The notes: generated from the sequence alone by a model not told the origin. Positions 1 through 10,882 are shown, counted from the stretch's first letter. The stretch is 64,000 nucleotides of DNA from Sclerodactyla briareus (GCA_026419785.1 JAODTK010000666.1:124001-188000), one strand, 5' to 3'. Numbers and translations: made by a program.

Positions 1-95
1 AATTTTTACTGGCTGTATAAGTCATGGTATGTGGCTAATTTGCATAATTATTCCAATTTCCAACTTGTAGATTCGCCAAACTCAGAGTAGGTTGG
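1..95. repeat. Fragment of a family C repeat unit
   Basis: The stretch contains 'ctaatttgcataatta' followed by a TTGTAGATTCG segment. It resembles the unit of the family C arrays (TTTGCATAATTTATGCGAAA, then GTTGGATTTT). It is cut by the window edge and degenerate. Confidence 0.4.
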
Positions 96-750
96 TCCGT
101 TAACAGTTTCTGAATCTGATGTGTTTGATGTTATGAATTTGATTGAATCCCATCATATAATAGCTTCTATTAGAATAAAGCCTGAGAAACGATGTGAAGA
201 ATAGCCCCTGTGACAATTGTGTGTCACAAGCAAACCCTCTCTTACCCAACCAATCTGATTGAGGTGATCTAGACTTCAAAAATACTGTAACATTTTTTTC
301 TCTCTCTTCTTGCCTGGGGACTTGGGACAAATTGGGGGAGGTTTGCATAAGATATATTTTGGTTCATCATGACTGCGCGTGGAGATAGTTGGGGTGTGTG
401 GGGGCGGCGGGGGGGGTGTCTGCTGCCGGGGCAGGGGGGTTGGCATGTCCTGGTGCTTGAAGATAATAGGCATTGAATAATGAAGGGAATGATTTAAAAG
501 GCAAAGAAGCTCGGGCTGCAAGGGGATTTAGAACATTTCAAGTTGGATTTGGATGGCAAAGAAGTGAGTGGTGATGAGTGATAAAACTTGTTTCAAATTT
601 GGGTATTTATGGAGAGAGGGGGTGGGGGGGGTGGGAGCATGAGAAGAAAAAGCAATTTAAGGGACTTCTGATAAGAGTAAAACTTACTGGTCAGTTATTT
701 AGGAATTTTTATCCTTCGAAGTCGGAGGAAATTATGCAGTCATGCCAGTG
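96..750. other. Non-coding stretch, G-rich tracts
   Basis: No ORF with recognisable content was found. G-rich runs occur near 400-420, 430-440 and 615-635, and short GT-rich sequence begins near 750. Two short minus-strand ORFs here have low-complexity, Pro-rich composition and are best explained by the G runs. Confidence 0.5.
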
Positions 751-1780
751 AATGTGTATGTGTTGGTATGTCGTGCGTGTGTGATATGTGTGTGACGGCA
801 TAGAAAATGGTGTGATTGAATTGTTGTGAATGAAAGTCAATAATTGGCAATTTTGTGTATTCACCATATGAGTACATGGACCCTCTTGTTTGGGGTCAGG
901 TCAGAGGTCATCTGAGGTCACCGGAGGTCAAAGTCTGAAAACCTTGGGAACACGATAAGTCCAGAATGGTTGGTCTGCTCGGATTCAAATGGGTGTAGAT
1001 TTCTTATGGGAGTACAGACACTATTGTTTTGTACAGGTCGGAGGTGGAATTTTTGTCAAAAAAATATTAAAAAAAATGCGAAAAGTGAATATTGGTCAAT
1101 TTTGGCTTTTAAACACGAGAACTCAACCCCACCCGGATGGATGAAGCTCATACTTAATATGTGATATTCCCCATGATGAGTACACCTGGACCCTATTCTT
1201 TTGGGGTCAGGTCAGAGACATCTGAGTGCCACTAGAGGTCAAAGTCTGAAAAACCTGTAAACAAGTAAGTCAGAATGGCTTGTTCTGATCTGGTTGCAAT
1301 TAGGTGTGTAGCTTTCTCAATGGGGATTACAGGAACCCTATCTTTTTGGTATAGCTCGGGGTGAATTGTCGAAAATAGAAAAATTGGGAAAAGTAATATG
1401 TGGCCCATTATGGCTGGAACATGATAACTCGACCCAACCGGAATGGATGAAGCTCTTACTTGGATGGGTTCCCGATACTGAGTACATGGACCTATTGTTT
1501 TGAGGTCACCATAGTCAAAGTCTGAAATCCTTGAAATTAGTGGTGCTATCTTATCAAGAGTATAGGAACCCTCTTGGTTGGTAAAAAATTTGAGAAAGTG
1601 TCAGAGGTTATGTTCCCACAATGAAATGGTACAACTACCGTTGTCCTTGTGTCTGGTTATCGGTTGTCAGGAAGAGTCAAGGACTAGCTAAGCCTTTTGG
1701 CTTTCTGGTTATGTGTTATATGTGTGGACAAATATGTGATTTTCGTTTGACATGGCGATGGTCTGACATGAAAATAGTTG
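750..1780. repeat. Family D tandem array (unit about 300 bp), copy 1
   Basis: A GT-rich head (about 756-800) leads into at least two diverged units. Each unit carries the same ordered landmarks: 'gagtacatggaccct' then TTTTGGGGTCAGGTCAGAGG, AGGTCAAAGTCTGAAAA, ACGATAAGTCCAGAATGG, GGGAGTACAGGAACCC, CGACCCCACCCGGATGGATG and AAGCTCATACTTGG. The tail (about 1600-1720: TGTCTGGTTATCGGTTGTC, CTTTTGGCTTTCTGGTTA) recurs after the other D arrays near 23.6, 28.2 and 59.7 kb. Indels are frequent, so no coding function is expected. Confidence 0.85.
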
Positions 1781-1799
1781 GTTGTGTATGGTGTGTAGT

Positions 1800-1857
1800 G
1801 TAGTGAATAATAGAAACCACTATCGCGCAACTAGGCGAGACACTTTTTGGCGATCGC
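1800..1857 (+). mobile_element. Right terminus of a family C element
   Basis: The sequence AACCACTATCGCGCAACTAG, then GGCGAGACAC and GGCGATCGCCTT, matches the right ends of the complete C elements at 5689 and 44659. It directly follows the family D array, so either the D array belongs to an element with this type of end or a C fragment landed beside it. The arms AGGCGA and TCGCCT can pair into a terminal hairpin. Confidence 0.7.
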
Positions 1858-2000
1858 CTTTGCGTACGTAGGAAGAATCTGCATTTTTATCGATATTGGG
1901 ATAGACAAATTATCATGCATAATTTCGGGGCGGAGAATCAATAGCCGTGGTTCCCGCAGTCCATCTGTCCATTGTTCAGTTTTTGTTTTTTACATAATTA

Positions 2001-2935
2001 GATCCCCGGGACACTGTAGTGTCCAGGGGTATTGAGGTTTTGGCTGCACCGTCGTCTCCTCCGTCTCCGCCGCCGCCGCGTTCCTCGTTAACGCTCTAGC
2101 TCTTCAACACATTGTTCGATTTACTCGAAACTTGGCACCCATGTTTGTCATGAATAAATCTCGAACAAGTTCGAAAGTGGGCGTCGCCACACCGCTCTGG
2201 AGGCAGCCATCTTGAATTTTCGACTAAACGCATTTTATTCCCGTTAACGCTCTAGCTTCCCAACGCATCGTCCGATTTACTTGAAACTTGGCAACCATGT
2301 TCGTCATGTAAAAATCTTGAACAAGTTCGAAAGAGGGCGTGGCCACTCCCGTCCAACGGATTTTTTTTTTCCTTGGATTTTTCGACGAACTGACTCTTTC
2401 GCAGTGTTGCGCGTTTCTGAACATGGCGATCATTTTGGGACCAACTTTAGTTTTTCGCCCCAGTGGACCCCACGGCGGACATTTTGATTTTTTTTCGCAA
2501 ATATAACGCTTTATCCGATTGACTTGAAACTTTGTGTACAGGTCCGCCATAAAGAAATCTTAGACGATTTCGAAGGTGGCGCGTCCACACCGCTCCAACG
2601 GCGGCCATCTTGATTTTGGACGAACTGACTTTTTCGCGGATATGCGCGTTTCAGAACATGGCGATCGTTCGGACCATCTTTAGTTTTCGCCCCATGCGAC
2701 CACACGCGGCGGCCATTTAGATTTTTTTTTCGCGAAACTAACGCTTCGTCCGAATGCCTTGAAACTTGGTGTACATGTTCGCCATGAAGAAACCTGGGAC
2801 CAGTTGGAAAATGGGCGTGGCCACACGACACCAACGGCGGCCATCTTGAATTTTCCAATGAACTGACCTTTCCGCAGATATGCGCGTTTCGGAACAATGG
2901 GATCGCTTTGGGAACCACTTTCGTAACAAGGCCCG
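2001..2935 (+). repeat. Family T element: terminal hairpin plus tandem units of about 150-260 bp
   Basis: It begins with an almost perfect palindrome (2003-2028, arms CCCCGGGACACT and AGTGTCCAGGGG), then GGTTTTGG and a CGCCGTCTCC-type GC-rich leader. Four units follow, starting near 2089, 2241, 2501 and 2738. Each contains TAACGCT, TTGAAACTTGG, CATGTTCGTCATG or a similar sequence, AAGTTCGAAA and GGCGGCCATCTTGA. Long minus-strand ORFs across the array (up to 200 codons) are repeat-derived and not considered genes. Confidence 0.85.
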
Positions 2936-3162
2936 TGAATCCTGTCTAAAGTAACGCGGATACCAATAAAGCATATGAACTGGCAGCAAGGAAAGAGGGA
3001 TTGGGCAGTTAGCGGAGGAAACTCACTGGTTTGAGAATCTCCGAACAACAATCGCATAATACAGGCCTCATGCCTAATCACTGTTAGGTTAGGAAAAATC
3101 AGTTGTGATGCGCAGGGGCATTGATAAGGGGTAAGTAGAGTTTGTGAAATAGATCGACTAAT
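2936..3162. other. Spacer between two family T copies
   Basis: This is sequence without a recognisable repeat unit or coding signal, lying between the last T unit and the hairpin of the next T copy. Confidence 0.4.
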
Positions 3163-3350
3163 TATATCCCCGCAACACTGTAAGTGTTCGGGATAATATG
3201 GTTTTGGGGGTGTGGCCGCCGTCTCCGCCGTCCCCGGAAACTCTTTAACGCTTATCCGATCGATCTGAAACTTGGTATACATGTCTGTCCTAGCAAAATC
3301 TCTGATGAGTTCGAAAGTGGGGCATCACTGCATGTTTGCTGCCCCTATTT
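3163..3350 (+). repeat. Family T element, truncated copy 2
   Basis: A degenerate hairpin (3166-3194: CCCCGCAACACTG, then TAAGTGTTCGGG) is followed by GGTTTTGG, the CCGCCGTCTCCGCCG leader and one partial unit (CTTTAACGCTTATCCGA, GAAACTTGGTATACATG, GAGTTCGAAAGTGGG). It then runs into family G sequence. Confidence 0.8.
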
Positions 3351-3478
3351 TGCAGGTTTTGAACGAAAAAACAGAGTTGGTCCGACTTACATGAAACTTG
3401 ATGGGTGGGGTCAAAAAATGGTCCCGAAAATCATGACGTGAATTTCAAAGTCACCGGAGGTCAAATTTGTCGTTTTTG
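3350..3478 (+). repeat. Family G unit, left part, interrupted by a family C element
   Basis: This holds TTACATGAAACTTGATGGGT, AATGGTCCCGAAAA, TCACCGGAGGTCAAATTTG and CGTTTTTG. The same order recurs at about 5718-5850 on the far side of the family C element. Between them lies the C element bounded by GTTTTTG copies at 3472-3478 and 5690-5696. Confidence 0.7.
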
Positions 3479-3524
3479 TCTCGCCTGAACTTTGTTCAAG
3501 GAGAGACATAGTGGTCACTTTTTG

Positions 3525-3525
<1 letters not shown>

Positions 3526-3616
<91 letters not shown>

Positions 3617-3617
3617 G
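3526..3617 (+). repeat. (TGTC)n microsatellite
   Basis: About 22 TGTC units with one interruption near 3560. It sits at the position of the GT-rich satellite in the other family C copies, just inside the left terminal hairpin. Opposite-strand ORFs rich in DRQT repeats are artefacts of it. Confidence 0.97.
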
Positions 3618-4199
3618 GTCTGTGCGGTTTCGATATCTCCTGACCGTTTGAAGAAGCCATCATGCTGGACCTTTTTGTGGAGGTGCGCATGGAAGAGTTG
3701 CCGATGTGCATCCACTATTCGTCCCGAAAGACCATACTCATTTGCATAAATTTGCATATTTAACGAAAATGGCACAAGAGCTTGTGTACAAGATTTCCTT
3801 TGATCGGTAGAAAGAGCAATGGTGCTGCCGTTCGGAGTATATAACACCTATGAAGAGTACACGAATTGATTAGATTCCTGGCATGATATATGCTAATTAA
3901 GTAGTCTAATTTGCATAATGTCTGCGATATTTTTGAAGTTCGTTGGATTTCGACGAAACTCGGTGGAGATAGTGTATTTTAGTCAATGGAATTTTACAGT
4001 AGGGACGAGGGCACCGAAGGTCATTTAATGTTACTAATCCGCATTCACCTAGCCCATTTGCATAATTTTATGCAATTTTAAGTTGGTTGAATCCTCATGA
4101 AACTTGGTGGAGATGGTTACACCTTTGATCCTGATAAATTCAACAACAGTGGTAAAGGTCACTCAAGGTCATTTATGTAATATAATTTAAATAAATGAC

Positions 4200-4960
4200 G
4201 CAATTTTTCGAATTTTGTTAAATGGCCAGTAACAATTCAGAATGAATGCAGTTAGGGTGCTCGTAGAGATTTGGCTAGGTATTTTTGGGTTCAGTAAATC
4301 AAACAACATCTCTAAAGACAAGGTCAAAGTCAAGTTTTAAGAAAATGTGCTTATTTTAAGAGATACAGGCCAAAGAAATAAAAACTGTCGATTTTTGGAT
4401 AAGTGATAGTTCTCTGTCTGCTACATAGACGAAACCAACTTCCGCTTCGATCTGACACCTGGTCTTCAAGTTACAAGGGGCCAAAGTTGATTTTGGGCGA
4501 TAGCATAATGCATGTGTACCTGATTACATATTGCTTCTGGGGCTTGGTGCACCACATCAAGGCAAGCTTTCTTCATAAAAACCGTCATGTCATCAAAGGT
4601 CCGATGTCGAGGCAGAACTGCCAAATAATAACATTTTCTGCAATCATTTCTCGTGACTGTGTGTGATATGGTTGGAAATTTGGGACTGTTGCATATGATC
4701 AAGGGTAACATTTTTCACAAAATCCATCACTTATGGACCAAAAACTGTCAAATAATAACATTTCCTGCAACAACCTCCAGAGACTGTACGCTACCTTTTT
4801 AAGAATGATATAGTCTTGGGGCACCCTAGCTGACCAGCATGAGCAGAAATCACTATTATTATAGCATGCTATCAATATCAAAATGTTGCAGAGTTTTACT
4901 CATATCAACCCCTCAGGCATGTTATTTCCATTCATCTTAAACTAGTATTTCTATCTGTGA
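4200..4960 (+). repeat. Family E repeat block, copy 1
   Basis: Landmarks shared with 16.5-18.15 kb are TAGAGATTTGGCTAGG-like sequence, 'caaggtcaaagtcaag', CTCTGTCTGCTACATAGACG, CAAGTTACAAGGGG, GGGCGATAGC, CCGTCATGTCATCAAAGGTC and the NNAATAATAACATTTTCTGC motif, the last of which occurs twice (about 4625 and 4755). It lies inside the family C element. Confidence 0.65.
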
Positions 4961-5696
4961 CAGACAGAGATTTCATAAATTGTCAAAACCTGCCTTTTTA
5001 CCTTGATGTTCACTCCTGCCTGTCATAACCTCTTCTGGGCCCCCTACACTGACCATATAAAGTGTAAACCCGCAGTCATTTGGTTAATTACTCCCAGGCA
5101 CCTATTCAAGAATGAAGGGTGTCAGGTTACCCCAGCAGTAGCTCTGGTGTGTGAGATGGGGCGGGGGAGAATAACTCCATTGGGAGGGCTAGTTTTAAAT
5201 GGAATCTCACGGGTGACACTAAGGATATACAGAAAAACTTAATTAATTACTTAATTAACCACTATGAGCTGTGGTCTACCTTCAGTCTCGCTAAAATGTT
5301 AACATTGAATCAAGTCACTAGGGGTTATGCAGTGTTTATAAATTGCTTGATTCATGCAAAAGTTTGTTGAATTCCGATGAAATGTACTAAGTGTGGTTCA
5401 CGATTGGTCCTGAGATAAGTGAGAAAATGGGTCAACAGAAAGTTGATTATTGTCTAATTTTGCATAATTTAGGCAATCTTAGTCACATTTTCACAAAACT
5501 TATATGGTAGACATTGTCGATAATCAGTCCTCACGGATTGAAATTGGTCACTGATTAGTAGGGCGTTTCTGTCAAATGCTAATACCAGAAACTTAAAGCA
5601 ACTCATTAAATGCCTGTAATTGTTCCCATGGTGACTAATAGATGAAAACACTGATCGCGTTACCAGGCGAGACACGGGGCGGTCGCCTTGTTTTTG

Positions 5697-5935
5697 GCAA
5701 AAATACAGATTAGTTGATTTACATGAACTTGGTGAGTGGGGCCCCCCAAAAAAAAACAAGGTGGTCCCAGAAACTTGACGGTAATTTCAAGTTAACCACG
5801 AGGGTCAAATTTGCGTTTTATTCGTTTTTGCTGACTTTGTCGGATTTGAACGAAACCTGGAGAATGTGATCTACAGTTGGTCTTGAACCACAGGTGGGGC
5901 ATTTCAAAGTCACCAGAGGTCAAATGGACCTAAAC
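5697..5935 (+). repeat. Family G unit, right part
   Basis: TTACATGAACTTGGTGAGTG, GGTGGTCCCAGAAACTTGAC, GGGTCAAATTTGCG and CGTTTTTGCTGACTTTG repeat the order seen at 3350-3478. A second partial unit follows (GAACGAAACCTGG, TCACCAGAGGTCAAATGG). Here CGTTTTTG is followed directly by CTGACTTTG, which may show the uninterrupted target sequence of the C insertion. Confidence 0.65.
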
Positions 5936-7062
5936 GTCAATGTGCTTCAAACAAGGTCAGCAAAGGCCATTCCTGTGGGCATATACACGTCGGCGGTTTA
6001 CCCGCCTGCACATGTCTAGTTCCCATTCGTTCTTCGACGAATACTTTTTCCGTGGAAGTTCCATTCCACGCAGTGACAATATGGCATTCGTCAATATGCC
6101 GAGTGAAGTAATTGCAGCACCAGCGTATTTGTTTCTCACATTTTTCTTTTCGCGCGCGCGTTGTGACGAATGTGTGTCGCGCGTGTGACGACTCTGTTAA
6201 TACCATGGAGCTATGATGATATTAATGGAGAGGCCAACGCGTGCAATATATCGAAGCAATTTTACAAGTGCCACTGGACCCGGACTGGGACACGCGATCA
6301 CTTTTATGTGCGTTAAATTGTTTGACCATATACGGTATGTGCTACTCTACCGGAGACAAATTGAGGCAAAAATTTCCCGGAACACGGACTGACACGCGGA
6401 TACGTTTTCTGTGAGTAAATTGTTTTTTCAACTACGGTCTGTGTCACTCTTTCGGGACATTTTCAGGTAGCGCGTCTGAAGACAATGCAAAACCGCGCGT
6501 ACTGCTATTTTACACACCAACGTCAGCTCCAGCATAGGGCTGTTAAGGTTGATTGCCGGGCCTAGGTTAACACACGGTCATTTCCAGTTTCGCCGAGTAA
6601 CAATTGTAGATTTCTTCAATGCACAACGCGAAATCAATAGCACAGCTAATATAATAGTGGTGGAAAACAATGGAAGAACATTTCGCGTAGTGACGATGTG
6701 TGACAAATCTTACTATTAAAGTGAGATATTTTCATTTCGCGTAAGAGTGAATGTCTTTGAAACGTAATAAAATATTCCTTCCATCGCCAGAAACGCATTA
6801 TTTAAAAAATACATTGTTTCCTCATATTGGACCCCACGCGTGAGAAAGTACGAAAAGGGGACGAATTGTTCGCAAGAGCCGATTCGGCGTCCGCAGCAAA
6901 CCGCAGAAGAAAATGCGACCACATGCTCGTATGGAAAGGACTGAATACACCCGACCTGACACGTGCCGGATTTGACAGTGTGACACCACAATCAACTTGT
7001 GATAGTTCAGTGACTGATTTGTCTGAGTGTGTGGAGTCGGTGGCGTGTCATTTTAGTTTATT
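5936..7062. other. Unique non-coding stretch with a two-copy tandem repeat
   Basis: Around 6270-6475 two diverged copies of a unit of about 105 bp are visible: CGGACTGGGACACGCG, GTGCGTTAAATTGTTTGACC and ACGGTATGTG against CGGACTGACACGCGG, GTGAGTAAATTGTTTTTTC and ACGGTCTGTG. Overlapping ORFs on both strands at 5937-6206 show no recognisable domain. No gene is supported. Confidence 0.5.
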
Positions 7063-7135
7063 GTGGTATAAATGACACACAATGCATCTCGTGTGGTACA
7101 ATTGACACATAATGCATCTCGTGTGGTATGTTGAC
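7063..7135 (+). repeat. 30-bp tandem repeat, 2.4 copies
   Basis: GTGGTATAAATGACACACAA then TGCATCTCGT (7063-7092) is followed by GTGGTACAATTGACACATAA then TGCATCTCGT (7093-7122), and then a partial third unit, GTGGTATGTTGAC. Confidence 0.9.
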
Positions 7136-7362
7136 TTACATTTTGTTATACTTGGTGTGATCTGTAGAAAACACCAGTTGTGGAGTTTCTCGATGGACGA
7201 CACTTTATAAGACATACCCAACCGATGGAGGGCACGTAATGCGGTATACAGTGGGCGTGATTCTCAACTTGGAGCTTTGTTAGACATATCTATCATCAGG
7301 GCTTGAAGGTGTCGATAAGTTTAATTGTTCTGCAGAGTGCTAACCCTGGGTATCACTCAACG

Positions 7363-7512
7363 CGATTCAGCTTTCAACTGAATAAATACACTGGTCCTGT
7401 ATAGGACGAAACATATACACACGTTTTAACATTCAAGTCCATGCACGCGCGCGTGCTTTCCCGCTCATGTCTTTACAGAATCAGTGTATTCATTCAGTTG
7501 AAAGTTGAATTG
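7363..7512. repeat. Long imperfect inverted repeat with nested palindromes
   Basis: The left arm (7363-7393) includes CTTTCAACTGAATAAATA then CACTG. The right arm (7482-7512) is its reverse complement, with one mismatch in the 23-nt core and weaker pairing extending to about 30 nt. The loop of about 88 nt contains GTCCTGTATAGGAC and the perfect palindrome GCACGCGCGCGTGC (7443-7456). It may be a small foldback element or a structured locus. No coding sequence is seen. Confidence 0.9.
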
Positions 7513-9018
7513 CATGTCAATACGTATAAATTAAATGAATTAAGTTGGAACTGGGCTACACAAACACAATCCACTGACGTTTCTGATTTCCATGAACTAG
7601 TGTGTCTGTTATGCTAAAGTATAAAGTTTTCATCATTATTTGCACTTGAGTCGATGCGTATGGGATGCACGCTCATTGATCTGTTGTTTATTCATACGAA
7701 AATCCTCTTCTGATTGGCTGAGTTGGGTCAGCTGTGTACATAACGCACTGTGCTACTGCGAGGGATCGATTCACGTGCCGTGTTGCCAATCTCGATTTTT
7801 AGTCTACTGACATCATTAATGTAATGCGTTATTTTTAGTTTAACAGTATGGAATTGTGTTTGGAGTGGAAGTGTAGGCTTGGCTTCCTCCTCTTGTTGTA
7901 TTTTGTTTCAACATTTGTGTGACGGCGTGAACAGGAGAAATCATTATTAAAAAGTAGATAGTAGAAAAGAGAAGTAGCGAAGGTGTTCGGCTACGCCTAC
8001 GTGTACGCGACGCTGTGCCGGTGAGCAGCTGTGTTGAGTTTCTAAAGCCGGCTTTACACAGTCAGATTAATCTGATCAGACAGCACACCTACCCCGGAGG
8101 CTAATCAATCGAACCACCAGTGATTGGCTGTTGCTTCAGCATAGTCAACCAATCGTGAGCGATTCGATTGTTAGAAAACTCTACAAAATACGTGCATCAC
8201 CGGAATCAACCCCCGTCCGGTCGTGCATTATCTCGTAAATAGACCACGTTCGACCATTTATTCGACCAACCCCTTATCTAATCAGTCAATCAATTCCAAT
8301 CCTCGTCTCACGGCCAAACGAGGGCCTTGATCTCCGTCATGTTGGTTAGCAGTAGCTGTAAGATACGGCCGCTGGTAAAGTTTCGAAAAGCGGAAGCGAG
8401 GTCACCTGTGACCTACCGTACTCAGTTCTACCCGACCCAAATAGATGTTTTGTTCCAACAAGTTCAGCAGGGGTTTGTAGCTACGCTGGGTTGCCTCTAT
8501 TCCACACAATGCGCGCCGCAGACAGTCTAGTCTCTCTTTGGTCCCCTTATCGGCGAACTTATCTCTCATGCTTCATTAAGGACAGCTCGATCATGGTGGC
8601 TCATCGTCCGGGGGTATCACAGCCTGGGCCCCTCTTCGTGATTCGCCACTTATCCCCTCATCTGCTCCGTGATTTATGAGTCATCAGAACTGGTTTCGCA
8701 TGTATCCTTGACACGAATGGTTGGTACCATCTATCAAAACTACCCTGGTATCCGCCGAATCCAGTTACGAAGCAACCATTGGCGCACTGACTAAACGAAC
8801 CAGCTGTGAAGTGCAACTGTGCACGTGATGAAGACTATCATGTGATCATGGATAAGGAGGTGTGTTTTAGGCCATGCATTTCATCCAGGGCTACTGCAGG
8901 GTTAACAATGGAACGAGATTTACAACATGCCCCAACCCCCGTACGCTCCGTCCTAGTTCCGCGATAGTGGCTTGTCATACAAGCCAAATAAGTGATACAA
9001 TCACGTGACTTATTGTCT
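7513..9018. other. Unique non-coding stretch
   Basis: No exon with convincing splice signals was found. Two palindromes stand out: AAAGCCGGCTTT (8043-8054) and CAGATTAATCTG (8062-8073). Together they look like the outer end of an inverted-repeat element, but no matching opposite end was found. Two overlapping ORFs at 8327-8679 have no recognisable domain. Confidence 0.45.
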
Positions 9019-9430
9019 CATCAGAACAATGTTTAGAAAGAGACTTAGCGGTCACTTTGGCGCGCGTGTGTGTATGTGTGTGTCAAGCTTCCCCGTTAAC
9101 AGGATCTCTCTGTAGCAGTAGAACCGATTCTGATGAAATTTGTTGTAGTATAGGGGTTGGGTGAAGACGATCTCATTAGATTTTAGACGCGAAAGTCACT
9201 TACTAGGTAGGGTTATTAGCCTATTTCATGCATTTCCGAACGAACGAACGAACCATAGGTGCTGTGATTTGGTTCGCCACATAAGTACAGGATATAAAGT
9301 AGATGAACTGGTTAGATTTCAGCGTCAAATTCGCTAATTTAGTCGTGCGGTCTGATTTGCATAATTTATGCGAAATGTCAAAGCTCGTTGGATTTTGACG
9401 GAACTTTGTGTGGATGTAGCCCAACCCCCC
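9019..9430 (+). mobile_element. Family C element, left-end fragment
   Basis: TTGTCTCATCAGAACAATG, AGAAAGAGACTTAGCGGTCA and a short GT satellite precede the family C head (GTTAACAGGATCTCTC, CCGATTCTGATGAAATT, GATGATTTGG-like sequence, AATTTGCATAATTTATGCG, GGATTTTGACGGAACTTTG). It stops at a C-rich tract near 9423, and no right end is present. Confidence 0.8.
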
Positions 9431-10700
9431 CCCCTCCCGTCATTCAACGTGCCTAGCGGTTCATGACCTCTCTTTCCATATTCAATTGGTTCTCCCGAAC
9501 GGCAACGGTCCGAGAAATTGCGTGCCACCTCTCGGAATGAGTAGTGTGGGTGTGGGCGAATAAACAAGAAGGTTCCAAGTTAGAGCAAGTAACACTCATT
9601 ACTATCATGAGCGACAAGAAGGTGTGAGCATGCTATATTCATAATGACATATCAAAATTAATTATTTCCGGTTATGACCGTCTAGCTATCAATTACAGCT
9701 AATCACCGCATGCCTTCCTCCCCAACCCTCTTGTAGATTCGGCAAACATCATACTCCGAGGCATGTTGCCTCGGTATGACACATGTCCCGATTTATTTGC
9801 ACGATGTCGCATTGAAGACATGTTTTTCGATATCGTCTCGGGGCGGTAATTATTTTTTCTGCGCACGACAAGACAAATGTCGCCACTAGAGGTAACTAGA
9901 ATAAACACACCGACATCACATTCAATGAAGTCTAATAATATTGCTTAATTTCGAAGAATCCAGAATCGTTCCTTCATTAGGGTCGATGGTGATGTCGTTA
10001 TGTGATCTCTATAAGTCTCTCACGCGATTAATGGCAGGTCCATCGATAATAAGACCACGTGGCGGGAGAATGAAAAAATAATAATAACGCTGACTCGTAC
10101 ATCCCCGAGACAATACCACAAATGACGTCATGTGGCATACCTACCAACATTAGCAATTATCGAAATCGGGCTTACGGATTATTTCATTAGGTCGCTGTCG
10201 CGCCATGCGACGTTTGAAGCGACACGTTTCTCGAAAGCCTACATCTTCTGAGGATATGGGGCGAGAAGATATTAGAGATACTAGAGATCCTTCCTAAGAG
10301 GAGATTTGCTTCTCCCTAGTTCTCCAGTGATGTCCTTCCTCAATCTCCCCGACGGAGTGCTAGGAAATTCATGATCATTTAGGACTGTCGAAATCAGAAA
10401 TACGTTAGCCTCCCAGTCTCAGGTTATACAGATGCTGTGACTACTTAGATGACTGGAAGTCGAGATGGTACACGGGTTCGCCGTTCCACTAAGACTAGGT
10501 TTCAAACCAAGTTCGAAGTCTCAAGTAGTCAAATTTGGGATAATGTGGCAGCCTCATAACGGGCATTATTTGATACCACTCGCAGTATTTACAGATTCAC
10601 ATAATACCTACACCGACGCTATTTGCGAGACTCGATGTAAATCGTTTCGTTTCGAGCTCCAATCTGGACTTTTACAATCACATCATTAGAGTCATATCGT
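9431..10700. other. Unique non-coding stretch
   Basis: Mixed-composition DNA. ORFs up to 77 codons are isolated and lack domain similarity. No repeat family member is recognised. Confidence 0.4.
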
Positions 10701-10703
10701 CAT

Positions 10704-10717
10704 GGGGGGGGGGGGGG
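10704..10717 (+). repeat. G14 homopolymer
   Basis: An uninterrupted run of 14 G about 65 bp before the GATA satellite. Its length is sensitive to sequencing error. Confidence 0.95.
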
Positions 10718-10782
10718 ACTATATAAAATACACGCCCACTGTTCAGGGAATAGGCGGCTCAACCCTGGGAGAGATGATGTAC

Positions 10783-10882
<100 letters not shown>

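Larger units (their letters stand above)
3479..5689 (+). mobile_element. Complete family C non-autonomous element, copy 1
   Basis: The left end TCTCGCCTGAAC, then TTTGTTC and GAGAGACA, folds into a near-perfect hairpin. The right end AGGCGAGACACGGGG, then CGGTCGCCTT, holds the arms AGGCGA and TCGCCT. The element is flanked by a perfect 7-bp direct repeat, GTTTTTG (3472-3478 and 5690-5696), read as a target-site duplication. Inside are a TGTC microsatellite, then units of roughly 115 bp with TTTGCATAATTTATGCAATT, GAAACTTGGTGGAGATGG and AGGTCATTTA, interrupted by a family E block at about 4200-4960. There is no coding capacity, so mobilisation would need an enzyme supplied in trans. Confidence 0.75.

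Noticed and set aside
2680-3282. 200-codon minus-strand ORF
   Set aside because: It runs through the family T tandem units and the next T hairpin. Its length comes from repeated stop-poor sequence, not from a protein domain.
5937-6206. Overlapping ORFs on both strands (82-89 codons)
   Set aside because: Mirror ORFs with no domain, no splice signals and no codon bias that could be judged by eye.
8043-8073. Two adjacent palindromes considered as a MITE terminus
   Set aside because: No inverted partner or flanking duplication was found within reach.
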